A DNA stretch of 64,000 nt, from positions 51,732-115,731 of the forward strand of contig PABB01000021.1 of assembly GCA_002702655.1 (NCBI GenBank). The letters run 5' to 3'. The position numbers and the translations under genes are program-made. Position 1 is the first letter of the stretch. Every line of letters begins with the position of its first letter. Origin of the DNA: Planctomycetaceae bacterium. GTDB taxonomy: Bacteria > Planctomycetota > Planctomycetia > Pirellulales > Lacipirellulaceae. This document shows, piece after piece, positions 9,062-18,515 of this stretch. The notes beneath the pieces are model-generated. The model was not told the origin of the DNA. It saw nothing but the letters and a program-made list of their open reading frames with translations, and ran no database searches.

Positions 9062-10195
9062 TTACGCTGCTTGGGACCGTGACGGCGCCAGGGCTTTCTC
9101 CGCAGCGGTCATCGCTTGGGCGATCACCTGGTGCATGTCGTAGTACTGATAGCTCCCCAGTCGGCCGCCAAACAGCACGTTGGTCGATGCGGCCAGTTTG
9201 CGGTAGCGGTCGTAGAGTTTGGCATTGCGCTCGTCGCGGATCGGGTAAAACGCCTCGCCGCCGCGCTCGTACGCTTGCGGGTACTCGTAGGTCAGCACGG
9301 TGCGGTCGCACTTCTGCAGGGCGAAGTGTTTGTGCTCGACGATCCGCGTGTAGGGCACGGCCCCGTCGCCGTAGTTCACGATTGCAGCGCCCTGGAAATC
9401 GCCCGGCCGTTCGACCGTTTCAAAACGCAGCGAGCGGTATTCCAACTCGCCGTAGCGATAGTCGAAAAACTCGTCGATCTTGCCGCTGTAGACCAGTTGC
9501 CCGCCCGCGGTCGCCAGCGATTGGCGTTCGTCGAAGAAATCGACGCCCGTCTCCACGCGGATCTTGTCGTGGTCCAACAGATTTTCAAACAACCGCGTGT
9601 AGCCGTCGACCGGAATGCCCTGGTACGCGTCGTCGAAGTACCAGTCGTTCCAGGTGAGCCGCACCGGGATGCGCTTGATGATCGACGAGGGCAATTCCCG
9701 CGGGTCGCGGCCCCACTGCTTGGCCGTGTAGCCGCGGACAAAGATCTCGTACAACTCGCGTCCGACCTGGCTGACGATCCAGCTTTCCAGATTGTCGTCG
9801 CCAGCGGGTTCGCGCACCGCGGCCAATTTGGCTTCCGCCTCGGCCGGGGTGCTCACGCCCCACAGTTGGTGCAGCGTGGCCAGGTTGATCGGAAACGAGA
9901 ACAGCCGGTCTCCGTGTCGGACGACCCCGCGGTGACGGTAGTGGTTGAAGTGGGCAAAACGATTGACGAACTCCCACACCCAGGGGTTATTGGTGTGAAA
10001 GATGTGCGGCCCGTAGCGATGCACGTCGATGCCATCGACGCGCTCGCTGTAGCAATTGCCGCCGATGTGGTCGCGGCGATCGACCAGCAGCACGGACTTG
10101 CCGGCTTCGGCGGCGCAGCGGGCGAAGACCGAGCCGTACAGCCCGGCGCCCACGACGGTGAAATCAAACGACGGAGCAGAAGAGAAACGCGTCAT
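9062..10195 (-). CDS. glf: UDP-galactopyranose mutase
   Basis: 377 residues from the ATG at 10195; an upstream in-frame extension to 10261 is rejected because the FAD motif should sit near the start. FAD-binding VVGAGLYGSVFA (about 14-25), VDRRDHIGGNCY, GPHIFHTNNPWVWEF, and the C-terminal FGGRLGSYQYYDMHQVI. The enzyme interconverts UDP-galactopyranose and UDP-galactofuranose, so the organism probably makes a galactofuranose-containing surface polymer. Same strand as the DUF707, ABC-F and lnt genes. Length is typical. Confidence 0.96.
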   Translation of the reverse strand: MTRFSSAPSFDFTVVGAGLYGSVFARCAAEAGKSVLLVDRRDHIGGNCYSERVDGIDVHRYGPHIFHTNNPWVWEFVNRFAHFNHYRHRGVVRHGDRLFSFPINLATLHQLWGVSTPAEAEAKLAAVREPAGDDNLESWIVSQVGRELYEIFVRGYTAKQWGRDPRELPSSIIKRIPVRLTWNDWYFDDAYQGIPVDGYTRLFENLLDHDKIRVETGVDFFDERQSLATAGGQLVYSGKIDEFFDYRYGELEYRSLRFETVERPGDFQGAAIVNYGDGAVPYTRIVEHKHFALQKCDRTVLTYEYPQAYERGGEAFYPIRDERNAKLYDRYRKLAASTNVLFGGRLGSYQYYDMHQVIAQAMTAAEKALAPSRSQAA

Positions 10196-10287
10196 GAGGC
10201 GGCTTGTAGCAAACCGACCGCGACGCGGAAATGGCGACCGCGCGGCGCTGCTAGCACGCAATCACGGCCATTGAAGGAAATCGCGAT

Positions 10288-10326
10288 TTAGCCCCGCCGC
10301 TGGCGGCGGGCGCGGGGCGAGCCCCG
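10288..10326. repeat. GC-rich double hairpin
   Basis: Two adjoining stems: CCCGCCGC-TG-GCGGCGGG (10293-10310) and CGGGGC-GA-GCCCCG (10313-10326), just after TTTAGCC. It lies between the ABC-F gene and glf, and could be a transcription attenuator or a dispersed repeat similar in its TTAGCCCC start to the palindrome inside pheS. Confidence 0.6.
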
Positions 10327-10369
10327 CGGCGAAATGACTGTGTGCGGCGCTGTGCGGGAACCCGCCGGT

Positions 10370-12160
10370 TCAGCCGTCCAGCTCGCCGCTGACTGCGAGC
10401 CACTCTTCCTCGAGCGTCGCCACTTCGTCGGCGAGCGCGGTGAGTTGCTCATGCACCCGCTTCGCCTCGCCGGCGTCGGTGGTGGTCATCAGCGAGTCGT
10501 TCAGCGCCCGCTTTTCGTCGTCGAGCCTGGCGATCTTGCGCTCCAGCGATTTGAGCCGCTTCTCCAACTCCCGCTCTTCGCGGCCCGAGAGCTTCCGTTG
10601 ACTGTCGCCGCTGGCGCCCGTGGCGGCCCCCTCCGGCGTCGCGCAGTACGTGGCGTGCTCGGCCCGCAGGCCGTCTTCCAGTTCTTTGTGGATGCGGTAG
10701 ACGTAGTCGTCGTAGCTGCCGGGGTAGCTCACGACGCGGCCGCTGGCCACTTCGATCACCTCGGTCGCCACGCGATGCATGAAATGCCGGTCATGGCTGG
10801 TGAAGATCACCGTGCCGGGATAGCGGTCCAGGGCGTCGGCGAGCGCCTCGACGGTTTCCACATCAAGGTGGTTGCCCGGTTCGTCGAGCACCAGCACGTT
10901 GTGTTGCTCCAGCAGCAGCCCGGCGAGCACCAGCCGGGCCCGCTCGCCGCCGCTGAGCACCTTGATCTGTTTCTCGGCGAGCGCGCCGCTGAACAGAAAG
11001 CTGCCTGCCACGTCCTTGATCTGCTGAATCGTGGTGCCGGGCGCCGCCTGATAGTGCAGGTAGTCCTCGACGGTCTGCTTCTCAGGCAACGTCGTGTACA
11101 CATGCTGGGCGTAGACGCCGATTTGGCAGCCGTGGCCCCACTTCAGCGACCCCTCCTTCGGCTCCAGCGAACCCACCACGGTGCGCAGAAAGGTCGTCTT
11201 CCCCTGCCCGTTGTCGCCCACCACGCCGGCGCGGGCGCCATGCTCGATCTCCAACTGCACGTTTTCGGCCACGGTGCGCTCAGGGTAGCCGATCGCCATT
11301 TCCTCGGTCCGCAGCGCCGTACCCTGCCGCGCGTTCCCTTTGGGAAAGCTGAATTTGACCGTCGCCTCCTCGCCGGCCACCTCGACCAGTTGCAGCCGTT
11401 CGAGCTGCTTCGCTTTGCTGCGGGCCTGGCTGGCCGTGTTGGCGTTGGCGCGGTTCTTGGCGATGAACGATTCGAGCTGCTTGCGCTTGGCAAGCGTGGC
11501 GGCGTTGGCGCGCTGATCGTGCTCGCGGCGTTCGTCCAGGTTCGCCAGGTAAGCGTCCACGTCCCCGGGGAACATCGTCAGCTGCCCCCGAGACAGCTCC
11601 AGTGTGTGGGCACAGGTGCGCTTCAGGAACTCCCGATCGTGAGAGACGACCAAGCAGCCGCCGTTGAAGCCGTGTAGGAACTCCTCCAGCAGCATTTGGG
11701 TGCGCAGGTCGAGAAAGTTGGTCGGTTCGTCCAGAATCAGCAGGTTGGGGTCGTGCAGCAGCAGCGCCGCCAGCTTCACCCGGGTTTGCCAGCCGCCCGA
11801 CAGCGAGCGGACTGGCTGGTGCAGCATCGGCTCGGGCAACTGGAATTGCCAGGCGATTTCGCCGCATCGCCACTCCGGTTGGCCGCTGTCGCGCTCCAAA
11901 AAGTCGAGCACCGTTTCTTCGTCGCGAAACGGGTCGTGCTGCCGCAGGTAGCCCAGCCGCAGCTTGCGACTTGTTACGACCTCGCCCGCGTCGAGTTCCT
12001 CCTCGCCCAGCAGCACGCGGCAGAGCGTGCTCTTGCCGGCCCCGTTGCGGCCGATGAGCCCCACTTTCTGGTCATCGGTCAGCGCGCAACTGGCCCCGTC
12101 GAGCAGCGCCTGCTCGCCATAGCGTTTGTGGGCGTCTTGCAGTTGGAGAACGACGGGCAT
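10370..12160 (-). CDS. ABC-F ATPase, Uup-like
   Basis: 596 residues. Two ABC ATPase domains with no membrane part: Walker A GRNGAGKST, signature LSGGW, Walker B LLILDEPTNFLD in the first; Walker A GDNGQGKTT, signature LSGGERARL, Walker B VLVLDEPGNHLD in the second. Between them is the ABC-F linker (about 230-300, RKQLESFIAKNRANANTASQ). The C-terminal 70 residues form a coiled coil (LEKRLKSLERKIARLDDEKR) as in Uup. ABC-F proteins act on ribosomes or, for Uup, on DNA recombination intermediates; the exact member cannot be fixed by eye. The second Walker B has Gly where Thr is usual. 58 bp separate it from lnt upstream. Confidence 0.93.
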   Translation of the reverse strand: MPVVLQLQDAHKRYGEQALLDGASCALTDDQKVGLIGRNGAGKSTLCRVLLGEEELDAGEVVTSRKLRLGYLRQHDPFRDEETVLDFLERDSGQPEWRCGEIAWQFQLPEPMLHQPVRSLSGGWQTRVKLAALLLHDPNLLILDEPTNFLDLRTQMLLEEFLHGFNGGCLVVSHDREFLKRTCAHTLELSRGQLTMFPGDVDAYLANLDERREHDQRANAATLAKRKQLESFIAKNRANANTASQARSKAKQLERLQLVEVAGEEATVKFSFPKGNARQGTALRTEEMAIGYPERTVAENVQLEIEHGARAGVVGDNGQGKTTFLRTVVGSLEPKEGSLKWGHGCQIGVYAQHVYTTLPEKQTVEDYLHYQAAPGTTIQQIKDVAGSFLFSGALAEKQIKVLSGGERARLVLAGLLLEQHNVLVLDEPGNHLDVETVEALADALDRYPGTVIFTSHDRHFMHRVATEVIEVASGRVVSYPGSYDDYVYRIHKELEDGLRAEHATYCATPEGAATGASGDSQRKLSGREERELEKRLKSLERKIARLDDEKRALNDSLMTTTDAGEAKRVHEQLTALADEVATLEEEWLAVSGELDG

Positions 12161-12218
12161 CGGGGGCGAGGTTAGAGGCGGGAGGTCGAAGGTTGGGGGA
12201 TGTGCGCCGCGCTAGCCG

Positions 12219-14039
12219 TTACGCGACGGCTACGCGTTTGGCCGCGCGTCGCTCGCGCCAGCCGACAATCGCGAAAACCATGCAGCATAACAGACACGCC
12301 CCGGGGAGCCAGTCGCCATAGCGAACGTATAACGTCGGCAAACCAGGACCGTAGCGCGGCAGGCGGACGTCGGCAATCAGCGTGGTTGACGTGTCGCGCG
12401 GCGTGACGCCAACGATTCGCCCCTCGGCGCTGATATGCGCCGAGAGCCCCCGGTTGGCCGCGATCACGACGGGGGTGCGAGTCTCGACGGCGCGCAGCAC
12501 CGCAGCTGCCAAATGCATGTCCAGTTCGGCGGAGCCCCAATACCAGGCGTCGTTGGTCAGGTTCACCAGAACGTCGGGCGCCTCGCCGCGGTCGTGCAGC
12601 TCAGCCACCTGGCGGCGAATCAGATGCGGGACAGCAGTCTCATAGCAAATGTTGGGCGCGTAGCGAACAATTCGCCGGGGATCACTAGCCAGCGGCAGCG
12701 GCAGAGCGACAGGCCCGGCGCCGGCCACGGCGCCGCCGGTGATCGGCGTGATCTTCCGCAGCAGCGGGATCCACCGCACGAGCGGCACGTACTCGCCAAA
12801 CGGCAGCAGGTGCATCTTGTCGTACGTGCCGACGATCCTGCCGGTGCGGTCGACCATCACGCTCGAGTTGAAGGAGTCGACCGCCACGGCCGGCCCGTCG
12901 GCAAACAGCGGCGGCTCGCCGTCAACCGGGTCGCGCCACACCCGTCGGTCCACCCCCACGAGCACGGCCGCCTGCAACTCTGTGACCATCGCGGCGAGGT
13001 AGTTCGGCGTGCTCGCGAACACCTCGGCAGCCGAGGCGCCGAACAAATCTTGGAACAGACCGGCTGGCGGTTGGTAGCCGTCGCCCCGCTGGTTGAGCGG
13101 CATGCGGAACATCGTCTCGGGCCACACGATCAGATCGAGCGGCTCGCCGTTCTCGCGCACCGCGTTGCGGGACAAGTCGGCCTGCTGCAGCATCACGTCT
13201 TCATCGCGCTGCCGGGTGCCCTTCCAATCGGCAAGCATGTCGCTTTGGATCAACGCGATACGCGCGATCTGGGGGGCGTTGCTGTCGAGCTGGAACACAG
13301 AACGCGTCGCCCATTCGCCGTAAAGAAACACGGTGGCCAGCAAGACCGCCGGGCAGGCCATTCGCCATGCGTGGCGAATGACGGCGCGACCGTTTCTGCG
13401 TGGCGAGGCGGGTGCTTCGTCAGGGCCCGCTTGCTGCGAGTTGCTTGCAGCAGCAGGGACAGCCAGCACGACCAGCGACGCGAAAAGCAGCATCACAAAC
13501 GTCACTGCGTACTCGCCGCCGATCGTCGCGAATTGGATCAACTGCGGCCAGCGATATTGCGTCTCGGCCAGCGAGCCCATCAAGAACCCGGTCAGCAGGT
13601 GCGCTCGGGCCAACTCCAAGCCGGTCCACACGACCGGCGCCGCCAGCCACAGCGGCAAGCGAAGCCGATGCACCGCGACGCGCGACAGGCCCACGAACAC
13701 CGGCAGATACAGGCCCAGATAGCTCGTTACGAACGCCAGAGCGCCCCAGTTGTAGGGGCTCGGCAGCCGCAGCCAGGCGATGGTCAGCAGCCAGTAGACG
13801 AGCCCCGCGATCCACAGCGCGCGGTACGGCCGCCGGCCCGGTAACTCTGGCCAGGCAATCATCGCGATCCACGCCGCGGGGCCGATCCACCCCAGCAGGC
13901 TCCAGCCGACCGGCGGGTGGGCCAGGTAGGTGACCACCGCCCCTGCGAGGCCCCACTGCAACACGGCCCAGGCCGAGCGGCCTGTCGTCGCCGCGGGTTG
14001 CGGTTCGGCATCATCGGCGGTGCGAGGGCGTTGCGACAT
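12219..14039 (-). CDS. lnt: Apolipoprotein N-acyltransferase
   Basis: 606 residues from the ATG at 14039 (MSQRP); a TTG at 14048 is less likely. N-terminal half: about six transmembrane helices. C-terminal half: nitrilase-fold domain with Glu in VWPETMFRMP, Lys in YDKMHLLPFGEYVPL, Cys in PNICYETAVPHL, and NDAWYWGSAELDMH. A last hydrophobic helix (WLPGACLLCCMVFAIVGW) precedes a basic end. The enzyme adds the third acyl chain to lipoproteins in the inner membrane. It is about 90 residues longer than the E. coli protein, mostly in loops. Confidence 0.95.
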   Translation of the reverse strand: MSQRPRTADDAEPQPAATTGRSAWAVLQWGLAGAVVTYLAHPPVGWSLLGWIGPAAWIAMIAWPELPGRRPYRALWIAGLVYWLLTIAWLRLPSPYNWGALAFVTSYLGLYLPVFVGLSRVAVHRLRLPLWLAAPVVWTGLELARAHLLTGFLMGSLAETQYRWPQLIQFATIGGEYAVTFVMLLFASLVVLAVPAAASNSQQAGPDEAPASPRRNGRAVIRHAWRMACPAVLLATVFLYGEWATRSVFQLDSNAPQIARIALIQSDMLADWKGTRQRDEDVMLQQADLSRNAVRENGEPLDLIVWPETMFRMPLNQRGDGYQPPAGLFQDLFGASAAEVFASTPNYLAAMVTELQAAVLVGVDRRVWRDPVDGEPPLFADGPAVAVDSFNSSVMVDRTGRIVGTYDKMHLLPFGEYVPLVRWIPLLRKITPITGGAVAGAGPVALPLPLASDPRRIVRYAPNICYETAVPHLIRRQVAELHDRGEAPDVLVNLTNDAWYWGSAELDMHLAAAVLRAVETRTPVVIAANRGLSAHISAEGRIVGVTPRDTSTTLIADVRLPRYGPGLPTLYVRYGDWLPGACLLCCMVFAIVGWRERRAAKRVAVA

Positions 14040-14125
14040 GCCGCCCAAGCTACGGGCGCCGGCTGCCTTTCGCCAGAGCGCTTACGCCCTGCATCAGACG
14101 GACGCGTCCACAAACGGACCACTCT

Positions 14126-14175
14126 AGCCGGAGGCACACTTGCCTCCGGGCCGCCCGGACCGCGTGGCGGTCCGG
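14126..14175. repeat. REP-like double hairpin, TAGCCGGAGGCA type
   Basis: First stem CCGGAGGCA-CACT-TGCCTCCGG (14128-14149) preceded by TAG; second stem CCGGACCGC...GCGGTCCGG (14155-14175). It sits between the phosphoesterase and lnt genes, both on the minus strand. The first stem is the same element as the arms at 19016-19097, with an A-T pair in place of a C-G pair. Confidence 0.8.
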
Positions 14176-14195
14176 CCAGCAGGCGCTACGCAGAC

Positions 14196-15110
14196 TCACG
14201 CCGTGGCGAGCGTGAACACCGTGATCTCCGGCCGGGCGTTGAACCGCACGCGGCGCAGGTAACCCAGCCCGCGGTTGATGTACAGCTGCCGCCCCGGCGC
14301 CAGATCGTACTCGCCCGCCGCGTACCGCTTGTTGCGGACCGGCACGATCGGCGGGCGGAAGAACGGCGCCTTGCACTGACCGCCGTGCGTGTGCCCGGCC
14401 AGGATCCAACCGTGGTAGTCGGCCCACGCGGCATCGTCGACGCCATCGGGGTTGTGGCACAGGGCGAGCACGGCCTCGTCGCTGCTCAGCTGCCCCAACA
14501 TCCGCTCGGGATTGAAACGGCGTGAGTAGAAATCCTCGACGCCGCCGATCTGCAGGCCGCCCACGTTGGTCACATCGTTGGCGAGCACCTGCACGTCGTG
14601 CCGCTCCAACTCCCGGCGCAGCTTGTCCGCGACGCCGTGGTCGCGGAAGCGGCAGCCGTAGTCGTGGTTGCCCAGGATCGCCAGCCGGCCCAGCGGCGCG
14701 GCGGGCAGGGCGCGGATCGCCTCGGCGGCGCGGGGAATCTCTTCAGTCCCCTCGCACGTCATGAAGTCGCCGGTCACGATCAGCAGGTCCGGCCGCAGCA
14801 ACTCGATTTGCTGGAGTGATTCGATCAGCCACCGCTGATCGACGATGGGCCCGGCGTGCAGGTCGCTCACCTGCACCAAGCGCCGGCCCGCCAGGTGCGG
14901 GGGCAGATTGACGATCGGCAGCGGCCGCTCGACCACCTCAATCCAATGCGGCTCGAATCGCCACGTGTACACGAACGCCCCGCTGGCAACGACGGCGGAA
15001 CGCTTGGCCAGACGTTTGAGAAACCGGCGGCGGGAGAGTCGGGGGTCGTCGCCGGCGATGGGCGGCGCAGCGTCGGCCGGCAACGAATCGGAGGGAGGCG
15101 GGAGCGGCAT
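14196..15110 (-). CDS. Tat-exported calcineurin-like metallophosphoesterase (YaeI-like)
   Basis: 304 residues from the ATG at 15110. The N-terminus has a twin-arginine motif (SRRRFLKRL, about 26-34) followed by a hydrophobic stretch, so export by Tat is likely, perhaps with the segment kept as an anchor. Metallophosphoesterase motifs in order: SDLHAG, VTGDFM, LGNHDYG, and GHTHGGQ. The family includes YaeI/LpxG-like enzymes acting on phospholipid or lipid A pyrophosphate, but the substrate is not evident. The gene is divergent from the HAMP-like gene at 15416. Confidence 0.92.
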   Translation of the reverse strand: MPLPPPSDSLPADAAPPIAGDDPRLSRRRFLKRLAKRSAVVASGAFVYTWRFEPHWIEVVERPLPIVNLPPHLAGRRLVQVSDLHAGPIVDQRWLIESLQQIELLRPDLLIVTGDFMTCEGTEEIPRAAEAIRALPAAPLGRLAILGNHDYGCRFRDHGVADKLRRELERHDVQVLANDVTNVGGLQIGGVEDFYSRRFNPERMLGQLSSDEAVLALCHNPDGVDDAAWADYHGWILAGHTHGGQCKAPFFRPPIVPVRNKRYAAGEYDLAPGRQLYINRGLGYLRRVRFNARPEITVFTLATA

Positions 15111-15415
15111 AGCGGGACTCGGCAGAATGGCGGCTGTGTGTAGGATGGCAGCCGCAGCGGCCGGCGGCAAGGAAACACCCGCGGCCAAGGGTTGCCATTC
15201 AAACCGGCGAACTGGACATTTCGCCGCCTCGGGCCCCGGCAATCGTGCCGGTTGTGTGGCTTACACGGGTCGCGGGCGCTTTCGGGTTCCCGGCTGCTTG
15301 TCCCAGGGCCGTACGCCACCCGTTGCAGCGTGACCTATGTTTTCTTGAGGTTCGAAGCACGCCCCACCCAGCCTGCGCAGGTTCGCGCGGCCGTTTTAGC
15401 GAGGTCATTGCCGCC
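15111..15415. promoter_or_regulatory. Divergent intergenic region
   Basis: 305 bp between two divergent genes, so promoters for both should lie here. No gene and no clear operator palindrome seen. Confidence 0.4.
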
Positions 15416-15916
15416 ATGTCTCACCCGCAACGCAAGAAAAAGTTCGTCGACCCCCAGGTCCAAGGCGCCCTGGTTCGGCGTTTGGTGATCCATTGGGTCG
15501 CTTTCATCGGCGTCGCGGCCGCGGTGTCGTTCGCGCTGCAGGTGCTGACCGATCCGTTCCGCCCGATGTCGGACCATGCGTCCTCGTTGTGGCGGACGCA
15601 GGGGCCGTTCCTGCTGGTGCTGATCTTCATGCTGCCGGTGTTCGTGGTCGACACGATCAAGCTGAGCCACCGCTTCGCCGGCCCGATCTTCCGCTTGCGG
15701 AGCACCATTCGCTCGCTGGCGATGGGCGGCGACTTTGTGCCGCTGAAATTCCGCGACTACGATTTCTGGCAAGGCATGGCCGCCGACTTCAACCACATGG
15801 TTGAGCAGTTGCAGAGTCGCCACGGCGGTGCGAAAGAGCCGTCGGCTGAAAACAAGACCGACACCACCGCTAGCGAAGCCGCGATAGATGCCGAAGCGCC
15901 GGTCAACGCCGGCTGA
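15416..15916 (+). CDS. Two-helix membrane protein with HAMP-like domain
   Basis: 166 residues from the ATG at 15416 (MSHPQRKKKFVD); the open frame upstream to 15245 lacks coding character. Two transmembrane helices at about 24-45 (LVIHWVAFIGVAAAVSFALQ) and 66-86 (FLLVLIFMLPVFVVDTI), then HRFAGPIFRLRSTIRSLAMG, which matches the first helix and linker of HAMP domains, and FWQGMAADFNHMVEQL as the second helix. The C-terminal 40 residues are disordered. There is no kinase or chemotaxis domain, so it may signal through a partner. Confidence 0.85.
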   Translation: MSHPQRKKKFVDPQVQGALVRRLVIHWVAFIGVAAAVSFALQVLTDPFRPMSDHASSLWRTQGPFLLVLIFMLPVFVVDTIKLSHRFAGPIFRLRSTIRSLAMGGDFVPLKFRDYDFWQGMAADFNHMVEQLQSRHGGAKEPSAENKTDTTASEAAIDAEAPVNAG

Positions 15917-15953
15917 TTGTGGCGTCTCCAGGGCGATGCACCTCGACGACGCG

Positions 15954-18119
15954 TTAGCGCCGCCGGCGCGTGATTGCCCCGCCGAACATCGCGGCCAGCC
16001 CTGCCAGCACCAGACTGGCCGGTTCCGGCACGGCGCCAAGCGCCCCGCCGCCGGCGTACTCGCGTTGCCAGAGCAAGAAGTCGTACGATCGCTTGCCGGG
16101 GTCGCCATACCCGGCTCGCCAGCTGGCCAAGTCGGCGGCATCGACCGAGCCGTTGTCGTCGATATCGCCGGGCAACTTGCCGGTCAGCGCGGTGAGCACC
16201 AGCGCGTTCGCCTCGAGGCTGAGATCCCACGACACCTCGCCGGGCAGATCGAGCAGGTCGAAGTCGCCGCCGAACGACTCGTACACGGCCAGCGTGAACT
16301 CGTCGCCGATGTACGGCTTGTAGCCTGTGGCAAAATCGACCTGCAGCGTGCCGCCCCAAGCCGCGGGGCCGTCGATGCTCAACTGGCCGTACTCCGTGCC
16401 GGCGTGGGGCCCTTCAAGCGTATATTGCAGCGTGGCGTTCTCGCCGTTGGAGTAGCGGCCGACGATCTCCAGCGGCGTGGTGCTCCCGTCGCCGGGGGCG
16501 ACCGTGCCGCGAATGTTCTCGACCTGTCCGTCGATCGGCCCGCTGCCGGTGCGGATCGTGCCGGCCCCGGTCAGCGTGGCGTTCTCGCCGACCTCGACGT
16601 ATTGCGCGTCAAGAACGCCCCCCTCGATCTCAAGCCCGCCGTACTGCTCGACGTTGATGCCTGAGTAAACGGTCAAGCTGCCCGCGGCCGTCACGCGAAC
16701 GGTCATCCGCTGGGCGGGGTCCACGCCCGAGATGTTGACCTCGTAAGCTTCGGCTGCGGTCGACAGGACGGCTTCCTGATGTCCGCCGCCGACGTGCCGC
16801 ACATTGGCAATTCCGGTCAGGTTGGGCGTTGCGCCGCCGGACCAGTTGCCGCCGGTGTGCCACGCGGCGCTGGCTGCCGCGGTCGTCCAATTACGATCGG
16901 TCGTTACGGGGTCGCTGATGTAGACGCCGGCGCTTACGCCGCCGCCGCCGAGCGACGGGATTGGGTCGATGATAATATCGCGACCGGCGAACACGTTGGT
17001 GCCGACGATGCCCGGCACCACGTTGCCCGGGCTGGCGGGGTTGGTCACGTCGAACACTAGCACCGGCACGTTGCTGACGGTGACCGAACCGCCGGTCGCC
17101 AGAACAGTGAACGAGTCGATGTAGAACCCGGGCACCTCCTCGGAAATGCCGCCGGAGCCGATGATCTGTAGGGAGAAGTCGGGCTCGTCCACCCCGACGT
17201 CGACGCCCAATTGCAGCGCCGTGAGTTCGGAAAGCACGGTGACGCTGGCGCCCGTGTCGAAGAAGAACTGCGAGCCGCTAATCGACGACCCGTCGTTGGC
17301 CGCGTTAATGTTCAGAAAGTGCCCGCCCGCCACGACGGTCGGCTGCGAGGGATTCTCCCAGGCGTCGTTCAGTCCGCCGTTGAAATTCAGAAAGTAAAAC
17401 GGGTTCGACGGGGCGTCGCCCAGCAGGCTCATCGGCGCCTTGCGCGTGATGCCGTGCTGGCTGCCCGTTCCCAACTCTAAAAAGTCGATCGCAGGGGCGC
17501 GCACTGTCTTGCCGTTCAACTCGAAGATCTGCGGCAAGCTGTTGCGGATGCGCGTGGCGTACTGGCTGGCAAACGGCAGCCCGAGAATGTTCGGCAGGTC
17601 CGATTCAACGGGCAATGTGGCGATGGAGGTGTTGGTCTGTCCGCTGAGGTTGGCGCCGTTCATGGACAGTTCTGAACCGGCGCTGGTCCGCGCTTGCAGG
17701 CCATTGGCATACAGGCCCAAGGGATCGCTGATCCGCGCCTGCAAGAAACCGGTGGCGCCGCCGATGGTGATAAACTCCGTACCGCGAAAACCGTCCGACT
17801 CCCCGGGATACGGCCCGGCAATGTTGAAGTTGGCGTCGGCCGCCGTGGTGATCAGCGAGGCGGCGGCCCCTGTGTCCAACAGCGCCACGTCGTAGAACGG
17901 CGTGCCGCCGGCGCCCAGTTGCGTGCCGCTCGTCCCGAACGCCGGGTACGGGAAGAAGTCGATGTCGTCGACGAACTCGTCGGTCAGGCCGATGCCCACG
18001 AAAGGCAAGAAGCCGTCAATCGGCACGCCGGTGGCGCGGGCGGCGACCGCGCCGCCGCCGACGGTCGCTGCGGCGAGCGCACAACACACGAAGCGCAGGC
18101 GCGTTCGCAACAATTCCAT
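15954..18119 (-). CDS. PEP-CTERM protein with retropepsin/pepsin-like aspartic protease motifs
   Basis: 721 residues. The ATG at 18119 is preferred: AAGGAG lies about 10 bases upstream and a signal peptide follows; an ATG at 18128 is too close to that site. Two aspartic-protease signatures are seen: ALLDTGAAASLIT (DTG 82-84) and FFFDTGASVTVLS (DTG 288-290), about 200 residues apart, the spacing of a two-lobed pepsin fold. Residues about 430-640 are a beta-rich autotransporter-like repeat region (VTAAGSLTVYSGINVEQYGG). Then a dockerin-like segment (GDIDDNGSVDAADLASWRAG) and the tail VPEPASLVLAGLAAMFGGAI-TRRRR. It is probably a surface-anchored protease; activity is not proven. Confidence 0.88.
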   Translation of the reverse strand: MELLRTRLRFVCCALAAATVGGGAVAARATGVPIDGFLPFVGIGLTDEFVDDIDFFPYPAFGTSGTQLGAGGTPFYDVALLDTGAAASLITTAADANFNIAGPYPGESDGFRGTEFITIGGATGFLQARISDPLGLYANGLQARTSAGSELSMNGANLSGQTNTSIATLPVESDLPNILGLPFASQYATRIRNSLPQIFELNGKTVRAPAIDFLELGTGSQHGITRKAPMSLLGDAPSNPFYFLNFNGGLNDAWENPSQPTVVAGGHFLNINAANDGSSISGSQFFFDTGASVTVLSELTALQLGVDVGVDEPDFSLQIIGSGGISEEVPGFYIDSFTVLATGGSVTVSNVPVLVFDVTNPASPGNVVPGIVGTNVFAGRDIIIDPIPSLGGGGVSAGVYISDPVTTDRNWTTAAASAAWHTGGNWSGGATPNLTGIANVRHVGGGHQEAVLSTAAEAYEVNISGVDPAQRMTVRVTAAGSLTVYSGINVEQYGGLEIEGGVLDAQYVEVGENATLTGAGTIRTGSGPIDGQVENIRGTVAPGDGSTTPLEIVGRYSNGENATLQYTLEGPHAGTEYGQLSIDGPAAWGGTLQVDFATGYKPYIGDEFTLAVYESFGGDFDLLDLPGEVSWDLSLEANALVLTALTGKLPGDIDDNGSVDAADLASWRAGYGDPGKRSYDFLLWQREYAGGGALGAVPEPASLVLAGLAAMFGGAITRRRR

Positions 18120-18515
18120 CTCCCACATTCTCCTTGCTGGCTTGCGGATCGGGGCAAGCCGAGACGAGCACGGCGCACGCGCTCGGGGCGCGGCCGCCAC
18201 TTGAGCGACGTCATTCAATGGAAAGGGAAACGCCGCCGGGATGCGCGGACGCTTCGGTAGCCCAATGCGCGCGGCAAACCGGCTCCATCCCCAAGGGCGA
18301 GCAGCACAGACGAGAAAGCCCCTCTCTGTCGGGTGCGCCGCGGCCGGGTCTTCCAGCCAATTTCAGCCTACGCGGAGGCGAAAACCGCGTCAAGCAAGCC
18401 GATTTTGCGGGTTTCGCGGGCCAAGAGACGGGAGCGTGTAACGGGCCGTCGCGGATCGCGCTTTGGCAGTCAGAGCCGAAGAGTTTTTCGCAGGATCACC
18501 CAGGAGTCCCACCCC
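18120..18515. other. 396-bp divergent leader region
   Basis: Lies between the aspartic-protease gene and a short hypothetical gene. It holds the AAGGAG site of the former and the AGGAG site of the latter. Several GC-rich stems can be drawn, but I could not match a known riboswitch. Confidence 0.4.

Noticed and set aside
12435-13844. 469-codon plus-strand open frame
   Set aside because: Antisense to lnt, rich in Arg/Gln/His as expected from a reversed GC-rich frame.
18250-18400. Possible c-di-GMP-like riboswitch (GGCAAACC followed by stems)
   Set aside because: The second conserved block (GGGACGCAAAGCC type) and tetraloop receptor could not be found; the resemblance is too slight.
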